NCBI RefSeq assembly: GCF_005116645.1
Contig: NZ_SWCM01000009.1
Coordinates: 162,192 to 226,191, forward strand
Direction: 5' to 3'
Source: Desulfopila sp. IMCC35006
GTDB lineage: Bacteria; Desulfobacterota; Desulfobulbia; Desulfobulbales; Desulfocapsaceae
Length of the DNA: 64,000 nucleotides
This document shows positions 26,401 to 34,959 of the stretch, in pieces. The translations under genes and the position numbers were made by a program. Every line of letters starts with the position of its first letter. The first letter of the stretch is position 1. The notes beneath the pieces were generated by a model. The model had not been told where the DNA came from. It saw only the letters and a program-made list of their open reading frames with translations, and made no database searches.

Positions 26401-27202
26401 AAGCAAAGGAGCGGAGGATCTTCTCGATTTTATCCTCGGGGAGAATTCGGACAAGATTCGGCAAAAGATTGCCCGGCCACCTTTCTGGTCGGGCTTCACC
26501 ATCCGGGCTCGGTACCTGCCCCCGCTTGCCAACGACAAAAAACCGTATATCACCAACCTGCATTTCAAGTTCAGCACCGATGTCACTGCAGCGCCCGACC
26601 ACCAGTCCGTGCTGATCGTACACCCGAGCGGACCATCGGCAGACTCGGTTGTCGATTGCACGCCAAAGGATCTGGCCGGTCGTGAGGCCGGGATCGGGCA
26701 TTTCATGCGGATCTACAATCAGGGCGCCGACATCCAGCTGACGGCCAGTGCAGCTACCAATGGCACCCGCTTTGACCACTGGCAGCTGATCGACGCCGGC
26801 CTTCCGGATATCTATGAACCCTATACGGGAAAGATCAGGCTGAAAAACGACGTCATCGCCCAGGGCTACTGGGCCCGTGCCCGCGACCAGGTCGCCAGGT
26901 TCAACGTGCTTGGCCTGCTGAGCCCGGCGCAGCTTGATGATCTTGCCGGGACCTGCCCCGACGACCTGCGCGATGCACTGCCGCGCCACACCGCCGCCGC
27001 TTACAACTGGGAGAACCTCGGTTTCACCGCCGCTCTGCCGGAAGAGCCCGGTCAACCCATCCGGGTTGAGGCCCGCCCGGATGCGTCGATAGTCGGGTGC
27101 ATTCCTCCGGGAGAAGAAGCCGATCTGCTGCAGGCGGGGGTGGATGGATGGCAGGAAGTCAACTACCGGGGCATTTCCGGATGGATACATCACAACGGAT
27201 AA
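23468..27202 (+). CDS. Large glycine-rich / coiled-coil / SH3 protein of a caspase-linked cassette
   Basis: This frame gives 1244 residues from GTG 23468, chosen because GGGAGGAGG lies five bases upstream. There is no signal peptide. The N-terminal 300 residues contain several collagen-like Gly-rich stretches (GENGANGRHAG, GNGLNGQPGK, GTPGNGGNGG). A long helical part (about 510-860) begins with a coiled coil (QVTQELDGLEQNLTTIGVEL) and contains a hydrophobic stretch, AGAICQIIPVGQPALAAVGS (about 583-602), flanked by amphipathic helices, as in alpha-helical pore-forming toxins. The last 50 residues look like a bacterial SH3 domain (IRVEARPDASIVG, GWIHHNG). It is first of three tightly packed genes with a caspase and an alpha/beta hydrolase. 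I do not recognise the whole protein; a structural, sensor or pore role is inference. Confidence 0.65.
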   Translation: MNINAIADAAKVSPQRTILASHPKKPRADSTLFLSRSVSANLHGGQHHTVVGVHIVLAAGNPNGLWEEFHIDRAAQKHNASQQKKDDRTFLMATRSLTICCDTLEIHGAFCLPEADVAIYARRLIWATENAGINTSPLPWDIPKAPDAAGATPGENGANGRHAGSLKIMVAEITSPGIGIPRLIALGGRGQDPGNGLNGQPGKSMPGIKSASFEAHNLVGVSNTLQVDFSPPAVYINAKWYLGGSAVGIPLLSDPRGTNSFPTDGTHAVAPGTPGNGGNGGRLTTNSATVAAGFKSDGGTAGKTAPNCRGGEAGTPATSAAYDLYMYFFPWKSTNKPNHDKNKKKPDHTTRKGNDAPARPAAIGAGTRADPVLIECANAWLHPLSLQIVIEFARELFLAGDRLPVQALLENYAEGLALPIPKSTKNQADSPWDNVPASQWTAAQTEIASMLQRLRAQLDYFGNPAGYTPLLSLQGSIKLYQGATRRALRTMLLAEWVNDETHKADQAVALFEDLIDDTVQDTTQAVDQVLTAEKKINQVTQELDGLEQNLTTIGVELDEKRTELLGQAETTKEQQALIKFSIKMAGAICQIIPVGQPALAAVGSLAGVSADLIGSDPESAPDTISKMGGTITKAREAANKSREASKKSVQEAKKGKPGDAAAASESALAMNQALDGLGPALTQLSGAVSALQVSQTEVEAELQRLEANCPELQLLLQEIRDLNARKMVLFDKLAVAFHALGAGYARLAFNAAAIVSMQQEKGKQLSRIDHEASLFVRQLGRRSRLTLLQYLYYMVKAYETTLLQPLDDVDWQLTRVTAKINELLKEAKGFDGATLEEKARTLEVLFEENIDLIRQKLLTDASQLGEVTAPRTLYLSTTQTPADLEALHRFGEVEIDPFAYGFVDARTQLARLSDADLEAVLFDPDKPQLPEGSQVIVDLIPSNSGTLRRAETLCAVYSDAPIRWNWTCSGAKIAKSLPSKGAEDLLDFILGENSDKIRQKIARPPFWSGFTIRARYLPPLANDKKPYITNLHFKFSTDVTAAPDHQSVLIVHPSGPSADSVVDCTPKDLAGREAGIGHFMRIYNQGADIQLTASAATNGTRFDHWQLIDAGLPDIYEPYTGKIRLKNDVIAQGYWARARDQVARFNVLGLLSPAQLDDLAGTCPDDLRDALPRHTAAAYNWENLGFTAALPEEPGQPIRVEARPDASIVGCIPPGEEADLLQAGVDGWQEVNYRGISGWIHHNG

Positions 27203-27225
27203 CTCTCTAACAGAACGAGGTGGTC

Positions 27226-29052
27226 ATGAAACGTGCAGCCGTCCTGATTGGTGTTCACAAAGCCCATAACCTTCCAGAACTGCAGGCCGTCTGGAACGGA
27301 GTACATGCCATGGAAGCCTGGGCCCTGTCCCAGGAGGGGTTTACGCCGGAGCTGGTCCGGACCATCACCGACGAAACGGAAAAGGTGACGCCCCAGAGGA
27401 TCAAGGACACCATCAAGGAATTCGTCGATCGCGGCGATCTTGATCAGTTGATCATCTATTTCTCGGGACACGGCGTTAACCTGAAATACGGCGAGTACTG
27501 GCTGCTTTCCGATGCCATCGAGGATGCCGATGCCGCGGTCAATGTCAAGGGCAGCGAAGAACGCGCGCGATACAGCGTCATTCCGCATGTGGTGTTCCTG
27601 TCGGACGCATGCCGCACTGCGCCGCAGGGCATTCAGGCACAGGGAATCGAAGGCAGTATCATTTTCCCCAACAAACCGGTCCCCGGACCGGAAAAATCGG
27701 TCGACCAGTTCTATGCAACCCTGCTGGGGGAACCGGCCCTTGAGATAGCCGACCCGAAAGACGCAGCGGCGAAGTTTCAGGCCGTCTACACCGACGCGCT
27801 GCTGGAAGCTCTCCGGGGAATGCATGGTGATATCGTTGATTGGGTAAGTCAGGCCGGCCCGGGATTTATTCGCCCCAGACCGCTCAAGAAGTTTCTCGCC
27901 AAAGATTTGCCGATCCGCGTCTACCAGGCAACCCATGGCTCCGACCCGCGCAGCCAGCAGCCGGACGCCCGCATCACCTCCGATGACGATGCCTGGCTGG
28001 CGGAAATAAATACGCCTGCCGCAGCCGTTGCCCCGCCACTGGGCTCAGGAATCAGCGCGACGGCAGATGCCCTGGAGCACGGCGATTTTACCCTGGATCA
28101 AATCACCATGCCGAAAAAGGCCCTCAGGGCTTTTATTGCCGACGATTCCTTATTAATGGGAACGGCGCTGCCCCTTCCTGCCAAAAAAACAGGCCCCGCA
28201 CGCTCAACGAGAGGCGAGCTGGATGTTTTTTCTGAGCAGAACAAACGTTTTGCCAAAAATGTTCACGACAATGCCGAACCCTTCGGGCCCCTGCACTTCG
28301 AGTCCGGCTGCGGCTTCAAAATTCGTGGCGCGGCAGTGGATGCGTGTCAGGCGAATGGGGCGCAGTTCGACATTATCGATGGCGGACAGCTGGTTCGGGC
28401 CAATCTTACCGCACACCCCGCGGTCAGCACCCTGCTGACCCTGAAGAACGGGCATGCCGCATTGCTGCCGGCGATCCAGGACTTTCTCGCTACCCTGACT
28501 TTTGATGGCGATCACCTGGTCGATGTGGCCTACGAGCCATCCGACAACTCGAGCCGATGGTTCGATTACCAGGATCGGTTGACCGAGATCCGCAACCTTC
28601 GGGCAGTGATTGCCTCCTCGTCACGGCGCGGCACCTTTCATCTGGATGGTCCCGAGGCGGAAACACTGGCAAGGCGGATGCAGGTTGCCAAAGGCATCGA
28701 TCCGTCCCTCGCGCTCTATGCCGCCCATGCCTATCGCGAACAGGGCAATCGCTCTCGAATCCGGCAGATGGTCAACTTCATGGCCGGAGATATGGGTATC
28801 GGCCTGTTCGATATCGTGCTCCTGGCCGGAAAATTAAACGACCAGTTCGACCCGCAGGAGAGAAATCACATTTTTCCATTCCTGCCGATGTTTTCCCAAA
28901 GCTGGGCATTGCTGCCCGCCTATGAAGTTGCCCTGCCGCCGGGACTCGAGAAAATCTCGCGGCATGCGCTGCCGGATTCCCTGTGGACGCTGTTTGATGC
29001 GGACGGCGCCCGTCTCATATCGCAGGTCATTCAACAAGGAGGTGTACGATGA
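27226..29052 (+). CDS. Caspase-like (peptidase C14) protein
   Basis: This 608-aa protein carries an N-terminal caspase/metacaspase domain (about residues 1-220). The catalytic His is in LIIYFSGHGVNL (about 80-92) and the nucleophile Cys in VVFLSDACRT (about 125-134), so it should be an active cysteine protease. The C-terminal 380 residues match no family I know; they begin with a Pro/Ala-rich linker. ATG 27226 is preceded by GAGG at five bases. It begins 23 bases after the 1244-residue gene and its stop overlaps the ATG of the hydrolase gene (ATGA). Prokaryotic caspases often act in programmed cell death or phage-defence modules; that role is inferred here. Confidence 0.82.
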   Translation: MKRAAVLIGVHKAHNLPELQAVWNGVHAMEAWALSQEGFTPELVRTITDETEKVTPQRIKDTIKEFVDRGDLDQLIIYFSGHGVNLKYGEYWLLSDAIEDADAAVNVKGSEERARYSVIPHVVFLSDACRTAPQGIQAQGIEGSIIFPNKPVPGPEKSVDQFYATLLGEPALEIADPKDAAAKFQAVYTDALLEALRGMHGDIVDWVSQAGPGFIRPRPLKKFLAKDLPIRVYQATHGSDPRSQQPDARITSDDDAWLAEINTPAAAVAPPLGSGISATADALEHGDFTLDQITMPKKALRAFIADDSLLMGTALPLPAKKTGPARSTRGELDVFSEQNKRFAKNVHDNAEPFGPLHFESGCGFKIRGAAVDACQANGAQFDIIDGGQLVRANLTAHPAVSTLLTLKNGHAALLPAIQDFLATLTFDGDHLVDVAYEPSDNSSRWFDYQDRLTEIRNLRAVIASSSRRGTFHLDGPEAETLARRMQVAKGIDPSLALYAAHAYREQGNRSRIRQMVNFMAGDMGIGLFDIVLLAGKLNDQFDPQERNHIFPFLPMFSQSWALLPAYEVALPPGLEKISRHALPDSLWTLFDADGARLISQVIQQGGVR

Positions 29053-29936
29053 CACGTCAACTGGTTCTGGTACACGGACGTTCCCAGGAAAATAAAGACT
29101 CGGTGGCCTTGAAAGCCGAATGGATAGACGCCTTTCGCAAGGGTCTGGCCAAAAATGGCCTGCAACTGCCGATCGACGAAACAGATATCCGTTTTCCATA
29201 CTACGGTGATACGCTCTATGATCTGGTGGCCGAAAAACCGGCGGATGAGATTGCCAAAATCATTGTCCGCGGCGATGGACTTGGCGAAGCGGAAACGCAG
29301 TTTATTCGCGCAATGCTGCTGGAAATTCAGCAACAGAACGGCATCACCGATGCCCAGGTGGAAGCTCTGGCCGGCGGCACCGTCGCCGAAAAAGGCGTGC
29401 TCAACTGGCGGTGGGTGCAGAAAGTCCTTGAAGCCCTCGACACTTACGTGCCCGGAGCGAGCAGCGCCAGTGTTGCCCTCGCAACCCGGGATGTCTACCA
29501 GTATCTGCGCAATCCCGGCTTTCAGAATGTCATCGATTCCGGAATCCGCTCCGCCTTCACCGCCGGGCGGGAAACGGTTGTCGTGGGCCATTCGCTCGGC
29601 ACAATCGTGTCCTACAGTCTATTGCGCCGCGAAGGGCAGTCGCTTGGCTGGAAAGTTCCTCTGTATGTCACCCTGGGGTCGCCGCTTGCGGTAAAGGTCG
29701 TCAAAGAGGCATTGTCTCCCATCAAGCACCCGCAGTGCGTCGGCAGCTGGTTTAACGCGATGGACGACCGGGACGTTGTTTCGCTCTACCCGCTTGATCC
29801 AAAACATTTTTCCGTCGATCCGCCCATCGAAAACAAAACCGATGTGGATAACCCGACTGCGAATCGGCACGGAATCTCCGGATATCTGTCAGACGGCACA
29901 GTCGCCAGGCGCATCCATGAGGCCTTAACGAAGTAA
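29049..29936 (+). CDS. Alpha/beta hydrolase of the caspase cassette
   Basis: This 295-aa protein begins like a lipase/esterase (QLVLVHGRSQENKDS) and contains the nucleophile elbow VVVGHSLGTIVSYSLL (about residues 176-191). The acid and His of the triad are likely in NAMDDRDVVSLYP and NRHGISGYL. The oxyanion residue would be near the VHGR turn. There is no signal peptide or membrane helix, so it is a cytosolic serine hydrolase. GGAGG precedes its ATG, which overlaps the caspase stop by four bases, so the two proteins are translated together. It might be an effector released or activated by the caspase. Confidence 0.8.
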   Translation: MTRQLVLVHGRSQENKDSVALKAEWIDAFRKGLAKNGLQLPIDETDIRFPYYGDTLYDLVAEKPADEIAKIIVRGDGLGEAETQFIRAMLLEIQQQNGITDAQVEALAGGTVAEKGVLNWRWVQKVLEALDTYVPGASSASVALATRDVYQYLRNPGFQNVIDSGIRSAFTAGRETVVVGHSLGTIVSYSLLRREGQSLGWKVPLYVTLGSPLAVKVVKEALSPIKHPQCVGSWFNAMDDRDVVSLYPLDPKHFSVDPPIENKTDVDNPTANRHGISGYLSDGTVARRIHEALTK

Positions 29937-30025
29937 TCCTGATGGTGACCGGGCACGGTCTTTATTTGAGATATTCGTAACCAGCGCCAGAAAGGGCGCC
30001 TTTGGCATGGGGATGGTTACTGCGA

Positions 30026-31078
30026 TTATTCACTCACCACCCGGTTGCGTCCACCCTGCTTGGCTACATATAACCGCCGGTCCGCCACTCCAACCAGTTC
30101 CTCCACGGTAATTTTGCCGGTCGTCGCCAACTGACTGGCAACAACTAAGCCGATGGAGACCGTCAATGGAATCCGCTGCTGGTTGTAAACAAAATCGGTG
30201 GATGCTACAGCCAATCGCAGGCGCTCGGCAAATTGCAGCCCATTCTCCAGACTACCGACGGTGAAAGCATAAAATTCCTCCCCGCCATAACGGCCGATTT
30301 CATCCTCCTGGCGTTTGGTGCCGCTCATGACTTCCGCCAAATTCACCAGTACCTGATCGCCAGCCAGATGCCCATAGGTGTCGTTCACTTCTTTAAAGTG
30401 ATCAATATCAAGCAGTAAAAACACAAAGTCATTGATATGGCCACGATGAAAGTTACCGATATTCACCTCGATAATGCGTTGCATGATGGATCGTTTCGGC
30501 AACTTGGTGAGGTCATCAAAATAACCGAATTTTTCCATTAAATTCTTTTGTTCCATCTCCTTGGTCACATCCGTCAGGTAGCCCAGGGAGAGACAGATCT
30601 CGTCGTCACCAAATATTTCAATCGTAGCCTGATCCTTCAACCATATCGTTTTCTTTTCGGCCAGGGCTATTTGGTAAATACATTCAACTGCACCCTCTTC
30701 TTTTACTTCCTCGCGCAGACCGCACTGATCGCCTCGCAGCTCGTCCCTGGTGACAATCTCTTCCTCAATCGTGGCCTCCTCGTGTCCGACATAGCGATAG
30801 GCCCGACGATCGACAATACTCTTCCGAAAGACCTCGACAACTTCCGACGGCTGGCAGTCAAGTATGGCCAAAAGCCGTTTCCCGACATGTTCATACCAGA
30901 TAATCTTTTCATCCCCGTGCCACGCGGCTATGTAAGGAATGATGGGCAAGCACATTTGATCCAGGGCCACCAGATGAGTGAGGCACTCCGTCAGCCGCCG
31001 GCAAAGCTTCGCCGAATACCCACCGTTAAGAATCTTACCGCTATAATGCGTTAAATAATCCGATTTCAATTTATCCAT
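30026..31078 (-). CDS. Diguanylate cyclase (GGDEF) with PAS-like N-terminus
   Basis: This 350-aa protein makes c-di-GMP from GTP. The GGDEF domain lies at about residues 185-345, with LLLDIDHFKEVNDTYGHLAG and active-site GRYGGEEFYAF (GGEEF form). No RxxD inhibitory site is clear just before it. The N-terminal 180 residues hold two weak sensory parts; the second (about 105-180, ending LGYLTDVTKEMEQ) resembles a PAS domain. It has no membrane helix. The next gene upstream on the same strand is an HD-GYP protein, so this is a synthesis/degradation pair. Confidence 0.87.
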   Translation of the reverse strand: MDKLKSDYLTHYSGKILNGGYSAKLCRRLTECLTHLVALDQMCLPIIPYIAAWHGDEKIIWYEHVGKRLLAILDCQPSEVVEVFRKSIVDRRAYRYVGHEEATIEEEIVTRDELRGDQCGLREEVKEEGAVECIYQIALAEKKTIWLKDQATIEIFGDDEICLSLGYLTDVTKEMEQKNLMEKFGYFDDLTKLPKRSIMQRIIEVNIGNFHRGHINDFVFLLLDIDHFKEVNDTYGHLAGDQVLVNLAEVMSGTKRQEDEIGRYGGEEFYAFTVGSLENGLQFAERLRLAVASTDFVYNQQRIPLTVSIGLVVASQLATTGKITVEELVGVADRRLYVAKQGGRNRVVSE

Positions 31079-31281
31079 TGTTATTCTGGGGACTGGGGGA
31101 AATATCTCACCAATTCAAGTGGTTCTAGCTATATAGGTTTCATCTGCATTCGTCAACACCGATGAAAACCACCTCCTCTCAAAAGGAAAGCAATCTGGTA
31201 GATTGAGCTTGCGTCGAGGGTTCATGGATTACTATTCAACCTGAAGTTCAACAATGTCACAAATAAAAATTTGTCCCCCGG
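31079..31281. other. Intergenic region between GGDEF and HD-GYP genes
   Basis: About 200 bases without a gene, AT-rich in part; it should hold the GGDEF gene promoter, but no convincing boxes are seen. Confidence 0.3.
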
Positions 31282-32172
31282 TCAAGCGACCAGCTCCAGG
31301 AATTTTTCTACCACGTGCGGATCTAAATGGGTTCCTGCCAGGGATTTGATGTGTTCGCGGGCCTTGTCCTTTGACCAGGCGCGGTGGTAGCGGCGTTCGT
31401 TTGTCAAGGCATCCCAGATATCAGCCACAGCGAAAATCCTGGCAGCCAGCGGGATTTCATCCCCGCGCAGGCCGCGGGGATAGCCGGTACCGTCCCATTT
31501 TTCATGATGACAGTAAGGGATATCCAGTGCCGGATACAGGTAGCCGATACTGGAAAGCATCTGGTAGGCATAGACCGGATGTTTTTGCATTACCTGGCGT
31601 TCTTCAGGGGTAAAGGAGCCCTCTTTTAATAAGATACTGTCTGATATCGCCATTTTTCCGATATCATGGAGCAGAGCACCCCTTCTGGCCTGAATGCATT
31701 GCTCTTCGTCCAGGCACATTACCCGGCATAACAGCAAGGTCATCTCCGTCACCCGCTGGGTATGCCCCTCCGTCTCCTCGTCTCTGAGCTCCAGCGCCTT
31801 ACCCCAGCCCTCAATGGTAGAGTCATAGGCACGAGTCAGCGCTTTATTGGCCTTACGGGTATCTTCTTCGCTTTTCCTGATCTTCCTGATTATCCCCTGG
31901 GTCATGTTGACAACCAGGAAGACATACAGTGAACCACCGAAAAAAACTGAACTTGTGATAAGCTCGAGGGGAAAATTGAACTGCAGAACCTGAAGAATAA
32001 GATAGAAGATATAGCCACAGGAAAAAAAGGCCAGAAGGATGGACATCATGCGCCATTTCCGCTGCGAGGCCTCCGGCAATACGTTCTGCATCTTCAGACT
32101 CATGATGAGAGCGGCAAGCATGAAAAAGATGCCGGGCAGCATGAGGAATATGGAAAGATTATGGATAAACAT
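31282..32172 (-). CDS. HD-GYP domain protein with membrane helices
   Basis: This protein of about 296 residues hydrolyses or senses c-di-GMP. The N-terminus has three hydrophobic helices (for example ILLAFFSCGYIFYLILQVL), then a signalling helix, then an HD-GYP domain (about 120-290) with HDIGKM (metal-binding HD) and HHEKWDGTGYPRGL (GYP motif). Both motifs are complete, so phosphodiesterase activity is likely. The start is uncertain: ATG 32172 or an in-frame TTG at 32211, neither with a clear ribosome site. Confidence 0.87.
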   Translation of the reverse strand: MFIHNLSIFLMLPGIFFMLAALIMSLKMQNVLPEASQRKWRMMSILLAFFSCGYIFYLILQVLQFNFPLELITSSVFFGGSLYVFLVVNMTQGIIRKIRKSEEDTRKANKALTRAYDSTIEGWGKALELRDEETEGHTQRVTEMTLLLCRVMCLDEEQCIQARRGALLHDIGKMAISDSILLKEGSFTPEERQVMQKHPVYAYQMLSSIGYLYPALDIPYCHHEKWDGTGYPRGLRGDEIPLAARIFAVADIWDALTNERRYHRAWSKDKAREHIKSLAGTHLDPHVVEKFLELVA

Positions 32173-32244
32173 GATGACAAGTAACCGGTTTATGCAAGCG
32201 AAAAAAATCAACCATGCAACATAATTGCCCCAGGTATCTCTCCT

Positions 32245-32658
32245 TTAATTTTCCGCTAATTCAGGGTCGTCCAGATTGGTCTGAATCCAGCGATCGGAAT
32301 GATGAATGTCAGTGGTTTCAAGCATCCCAGGGCCGATGTTGTGATACTTATGGGGGATTTTTGCGGGCCCAAGCAAGATATCGCCAGCTTTAGCCGCTAT
32401 TTTTTTATCCCCTATGGTAAATAAGGCGTTTCCCGTACGAACGATGAAAATCTCATCGTAAGGGTGGACATGCCAACGTGGTCCCTCACCGACTTTATCT
32501 GTAACATAGAAGAGTACGGTAATTCCAGTACCCATATCTTTACCCTGGAAATAACCTTGCCACAAATGCTCATGTGATGCCCAGTCTGCACGATGCAGTA
32601 TCGCTGGCTTACGGGTATCTGCGTCGGCAGCAGAATGATTGTTCCTGTTTAATGCCAT
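32245..32658 (-). CDS. Cupin-domain protein
   Basis: This 137-aa single-domain cupin starts at ATG 32658, preceded by GAGGAAA; the open frame extends 39 codons further upstream but without conserved sequence. The metal-binding cupin motif 1 is GPRWHVHPYDEIFIV (two His and Glu) and motif 2 is GPAKIPHKYHNIG. Such small cupins bind or isomerise small ligands. There is no clue to the substrate from neighbours. Confidence 0.75.
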   Translation of the reverse strand: MALNRNNHSAADADTRKPAILHRADWASHEHLWQGYFQGKDMGTGITVLFYVTDKVGEGPRWHVHPYDEIFIVRTGNALFTIGDKKIAAKAGDILLGPAKIPHKYHNIGPGMLETTDIHHSDRWIQTNLDDPELAEN

Positions 32659-32979
32659 GATAAATTTCCTCTTTTCCAAGCACGTCATCATAAACATGAC
32701 GAAGTCCACTGATCGAATCTCACTGGTGCTGAATCTTGTTGATATACACAAAAAAATAATGCGGCGGAATGGCATGTCAACGTATCAGCCTGCACAGCCG
32801 GGCGCTCCGGTCTTCATATGTTCAAGGCGGTGGCAAAGGTGGCCACAAAACCTTTTTGTTGACTTGGCGGCAACGGTCACCTAGACTCCTTAACAGAATA
32901 TATCTGCTTCAGGCGCCCCCCATGCATGCTGATCCCGGAGGGGTACTCGAATTTTCACCCAAATTGCTGTGCTCCCTTA

Positions 32980-33477
32980 ATGATTCCCGCTTCCTTTCGC
33001 AGGTTTTTCTTTCCTCATCCGGATAAAAGATACGCTGTTCGTCTTATCATCGTTGCCTGTGTCAGTTACCTCATCTTCGGCCACCTCCTTATTCCTCTGC
33101 GCATCCAGGGACTGAGCATGGACCCCACCTATCGTGACGGGTCTTTTGCCCTTTGCTGGCGGCCGCAGTATGTATTTGCGCCACCAGAGCGCTTTGATGT
33201 GGTGACTGTTCGCTTTTCAGGGAGACGTGTAATGCTGCTCAAGCGGGTTGTCGCCTTACCGGGAGAGACTGTAGAGTTTCGCAAAGGTCTTCTGTATGTA
33301 AATGACGGCCTCATTGAAGAACCCTATGTTCGTCATCGTTCCGCCTGGGATCTTCCACCAAGAACGATAGCTTCCGGCCATGTATATGTCGTTGGAGATA
33401 ATCGCGGGACCGCAATGGATCGCCATCGGTTCGGCGAGATAGATATGCAGCGCATTGTTGGAGGCGTATTCCCATGA
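32980..33477 (+). CDS. Signal peptidase I-like protein
   Basis: This S26-family protein cleaves signal peptides at the outer face of the inner membrane; 165 aa from ATG 32980, or 183 from ATG 32926. A single N-terminal helix (LIIVACVSYLIFGHLLIPL) anchors it. The catalytic Ser is in RIQGLSMDPTYRDG and the Lys in MLLKRVVALPGETV. The conserved GDNR box reads VYVVGDNRGTAMDRHRFGEI. It is shorter than E. coli LepB, which has extra domains, and is probably a second, specialised peptidase. It overlaps the next gene by four bases. Confidence 0.82.
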   Translation: MIPASFRRFFFPHPDKRYAVRLIIVACVSYLIFGHLLIPLRIQGLSMDPTYRDGSFALCWRPQYVFAPPERFDVVTVRFSGRRVMLLKRVVALPGETVEFRKGLLYVNDGLIEEPYVRHRSAWDLPPRTIASGHVYVVGDNRGTAMDRHRFGEIDMQRIVGGVFP

Positions 33478-33962
33478 ACAAAAAATTTGCTCTTTATGCA
33501 GCAATTCTGCTCGTTGTCGCTGGTGCTGTCTTTTTCTGGCCCAGTGACGAGAAAAAGATTAAGAGCAATCTCGATTCTTTAGCCGAATATTGTTCGTCAG
33601 AAAACCAAGAACCGGTTATTACAACATTGCAAAAGGCGGCTCTGGCGGCAAAACTCTGCACTGCCCCCTGCACCGTCCACATTGCGTCATTTAACATCGA
33701 TCGCGCCTTGAGTCACAAAGAGTTCACCGATCAATTCCTCATGATGAAAAAACGACTGCCAAACACGATGTTCAGCTTTCATGATTCGCGGATCGATATC
33801 GCAGATGAGACGAAGGCTGCAGTCACCACCACCCTTCGTCTCGACGGAGAAACAATTGACGAAAAGTTCACTGATGCCTATGAAATTAATATTGCTGTGG
33901 AAAAAAAGGATGGAGACTGGCTTTTTTCTGCTTTTACTGTTGTCGAGTTCATGAAAAAATGA
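33474..33962 (+). CDS. Hypothetical exported protein coupled to the signal peptidase
   Basis: This 162-aa protein has an N-terminal signal or anchor helix (FALYAAILLVVAGAVFFW) and a periplasmic domain of about 135 residues containing three Cys (CSSENQ, LCTAPCT), which may form a disulfide. The fold looks like an NTF2-type alpha+beta domain, but I cannot name the family. Its ATG overlaps the stop of the signal peptidase gene (ATGA), so the two are translated together; it may be a substrate or partner of that enzyme. Confidence 0.65.
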   Translation: MNKKFALYAAILLVVAGAVFFWPSDEKKIKSNLDSLAEYCSSENQEPVITTLQKAALAAKLCTAPCTVHIASFNIDRALSHKEFTDQFLMMKKRLPNTMFSFHDSRIDIADETKAAVTTTLRLDGETIDEKFTDAYEINIAVEKKDGDWLFSAFTVVEFMKK

Positions 33963-34065
33963 ACGGCAGAGACGTTTACTTTAGCCCTGAATTCCGCAAT
34001 TTTTTCAGCCTCAACGGGTTGATATAACCGACTGCCTATTTTAAAAATACCCTTTGAAAAATCTG

Positions 34066-34863
34066 ATGGTAATCAAAACAATTCTAAAGAAATTAAAAGC
34101 CTCAAACGGGGACCCAATTCAGTATCAATTAGATACCGATGATGGACAGGTGCTTCTTAATGATTGCATTGGCAAAAACCTCAAAATTGAATTTACCGGA
34201 AAAATTTATTGTAAAAGCTGCGGCAGACTAACGAAGAAAAGTTTTGCTCAGGGGTTTTGCTTCCCTTGTTTTAGAGATGCTCCGGAGGCAGCACCCTGCA
34301 TTATCCGCCCAGAACTTTGCCGGGCGCACCTTGGCGAAGGAAGAGACATCGAATGGGAACAACATCATCACAACCAGCCGCATGTTGTTTATCTGGCAAT
34401 AAGCAGCGCTGTGAAAGTTGGCGTGACAAAAGATAACAATATCCCAACACGCTGGATCGACCAAGGGGCTTCATACGCTGTTACTATTGCCCACACCCCC
34501 AACAGATATCTGGCAGGAGCAATTGAAGTAGAATTGAAAAACAATTTCACCGACAAAACCCATTGGCAGAAAATGTTACGGAATGAAGTTTTGGACGCCG
34601 ATGGTTTTCAAGAAGCCTTCAACCTTGCACAAACGTCGCTTACCGGCGAACTCCGTAAACATCTGCGCCTGAATGACACCATTTTTACCGGTCGATACCC
34701 TGTGCTGCAATATCCTGCCAAAATAGTATCCTTTAACCCTGAGAAATCACCATACATTGAAGGTGTCCTGACCGGCATTAAAGGGCAGTACCTCATGTTC
34801 GATGCGACAAAGGTAATCAACATCAGAAAATTTGAAGGGTATGAAGTCGTAATAACATTATGA
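34066..34863 (+). CDS. DUF2797-like protein with zinc finger
   Basis: This 265-aa protein resembles the DUF2797 family. It has an N-terminal beta part, then a zinc-binding segment KIYCKSCGR...GFCFPCFRD (two Cys-x-x-Cys pairs, about residues 45-70), then VVYLAISSAVKVGVTKDNNI, which recalls a GIY-YIG-like fold, followed by IPTRWIDQGA. Function is unknown; nucleic-acid binding is suggested by the zinc finger. ATG 34066 is used; an in-frame TTG at 34054 is also possible. It borders the nuclease-rich island downstream. Confidence 0.65.
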   Translation: MVIKTILKKLKASNGDPIQYQLDTDDGQVLLNDCIGKNLKIEFTGKIYCKSCGRLTKKSFAQGFCFPCFRDAPEAAPCIIRPELCRAHLGEGRDIEWEQHHHNQPHVVYLAISSAVKVGVTKDNNIPTRWIDQGASYAVTIAHTPNRYLAGAIEVELKNNFTDKTHWQKMLRNEVLDADGFQEAFNLAQTSLTGELRKHLRLNDTIFTGRYPVLQYPAKIVSFNPEKSPYIEGVLTGIKGQYLMFDATKVINIRKFEGYEVVITL

Positions 34864-34959
34864 CACCCAATATTTCCCAGGCAGCAACTTCTATCTGAGC
34901 GGCTGTCTCGTTTACAACGGGCAAAACTGGCAGTTGAGGTGCTGAGCTTGCCTCTTTTT

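Noticed and set aside
26291..27193. 300-codon minus-strand frame opposite the end of the giant protein gene
   Set aside because: No domain, no start signal, and the plus strand has a clear SH3-like C-terminus and coupled downstream genes.
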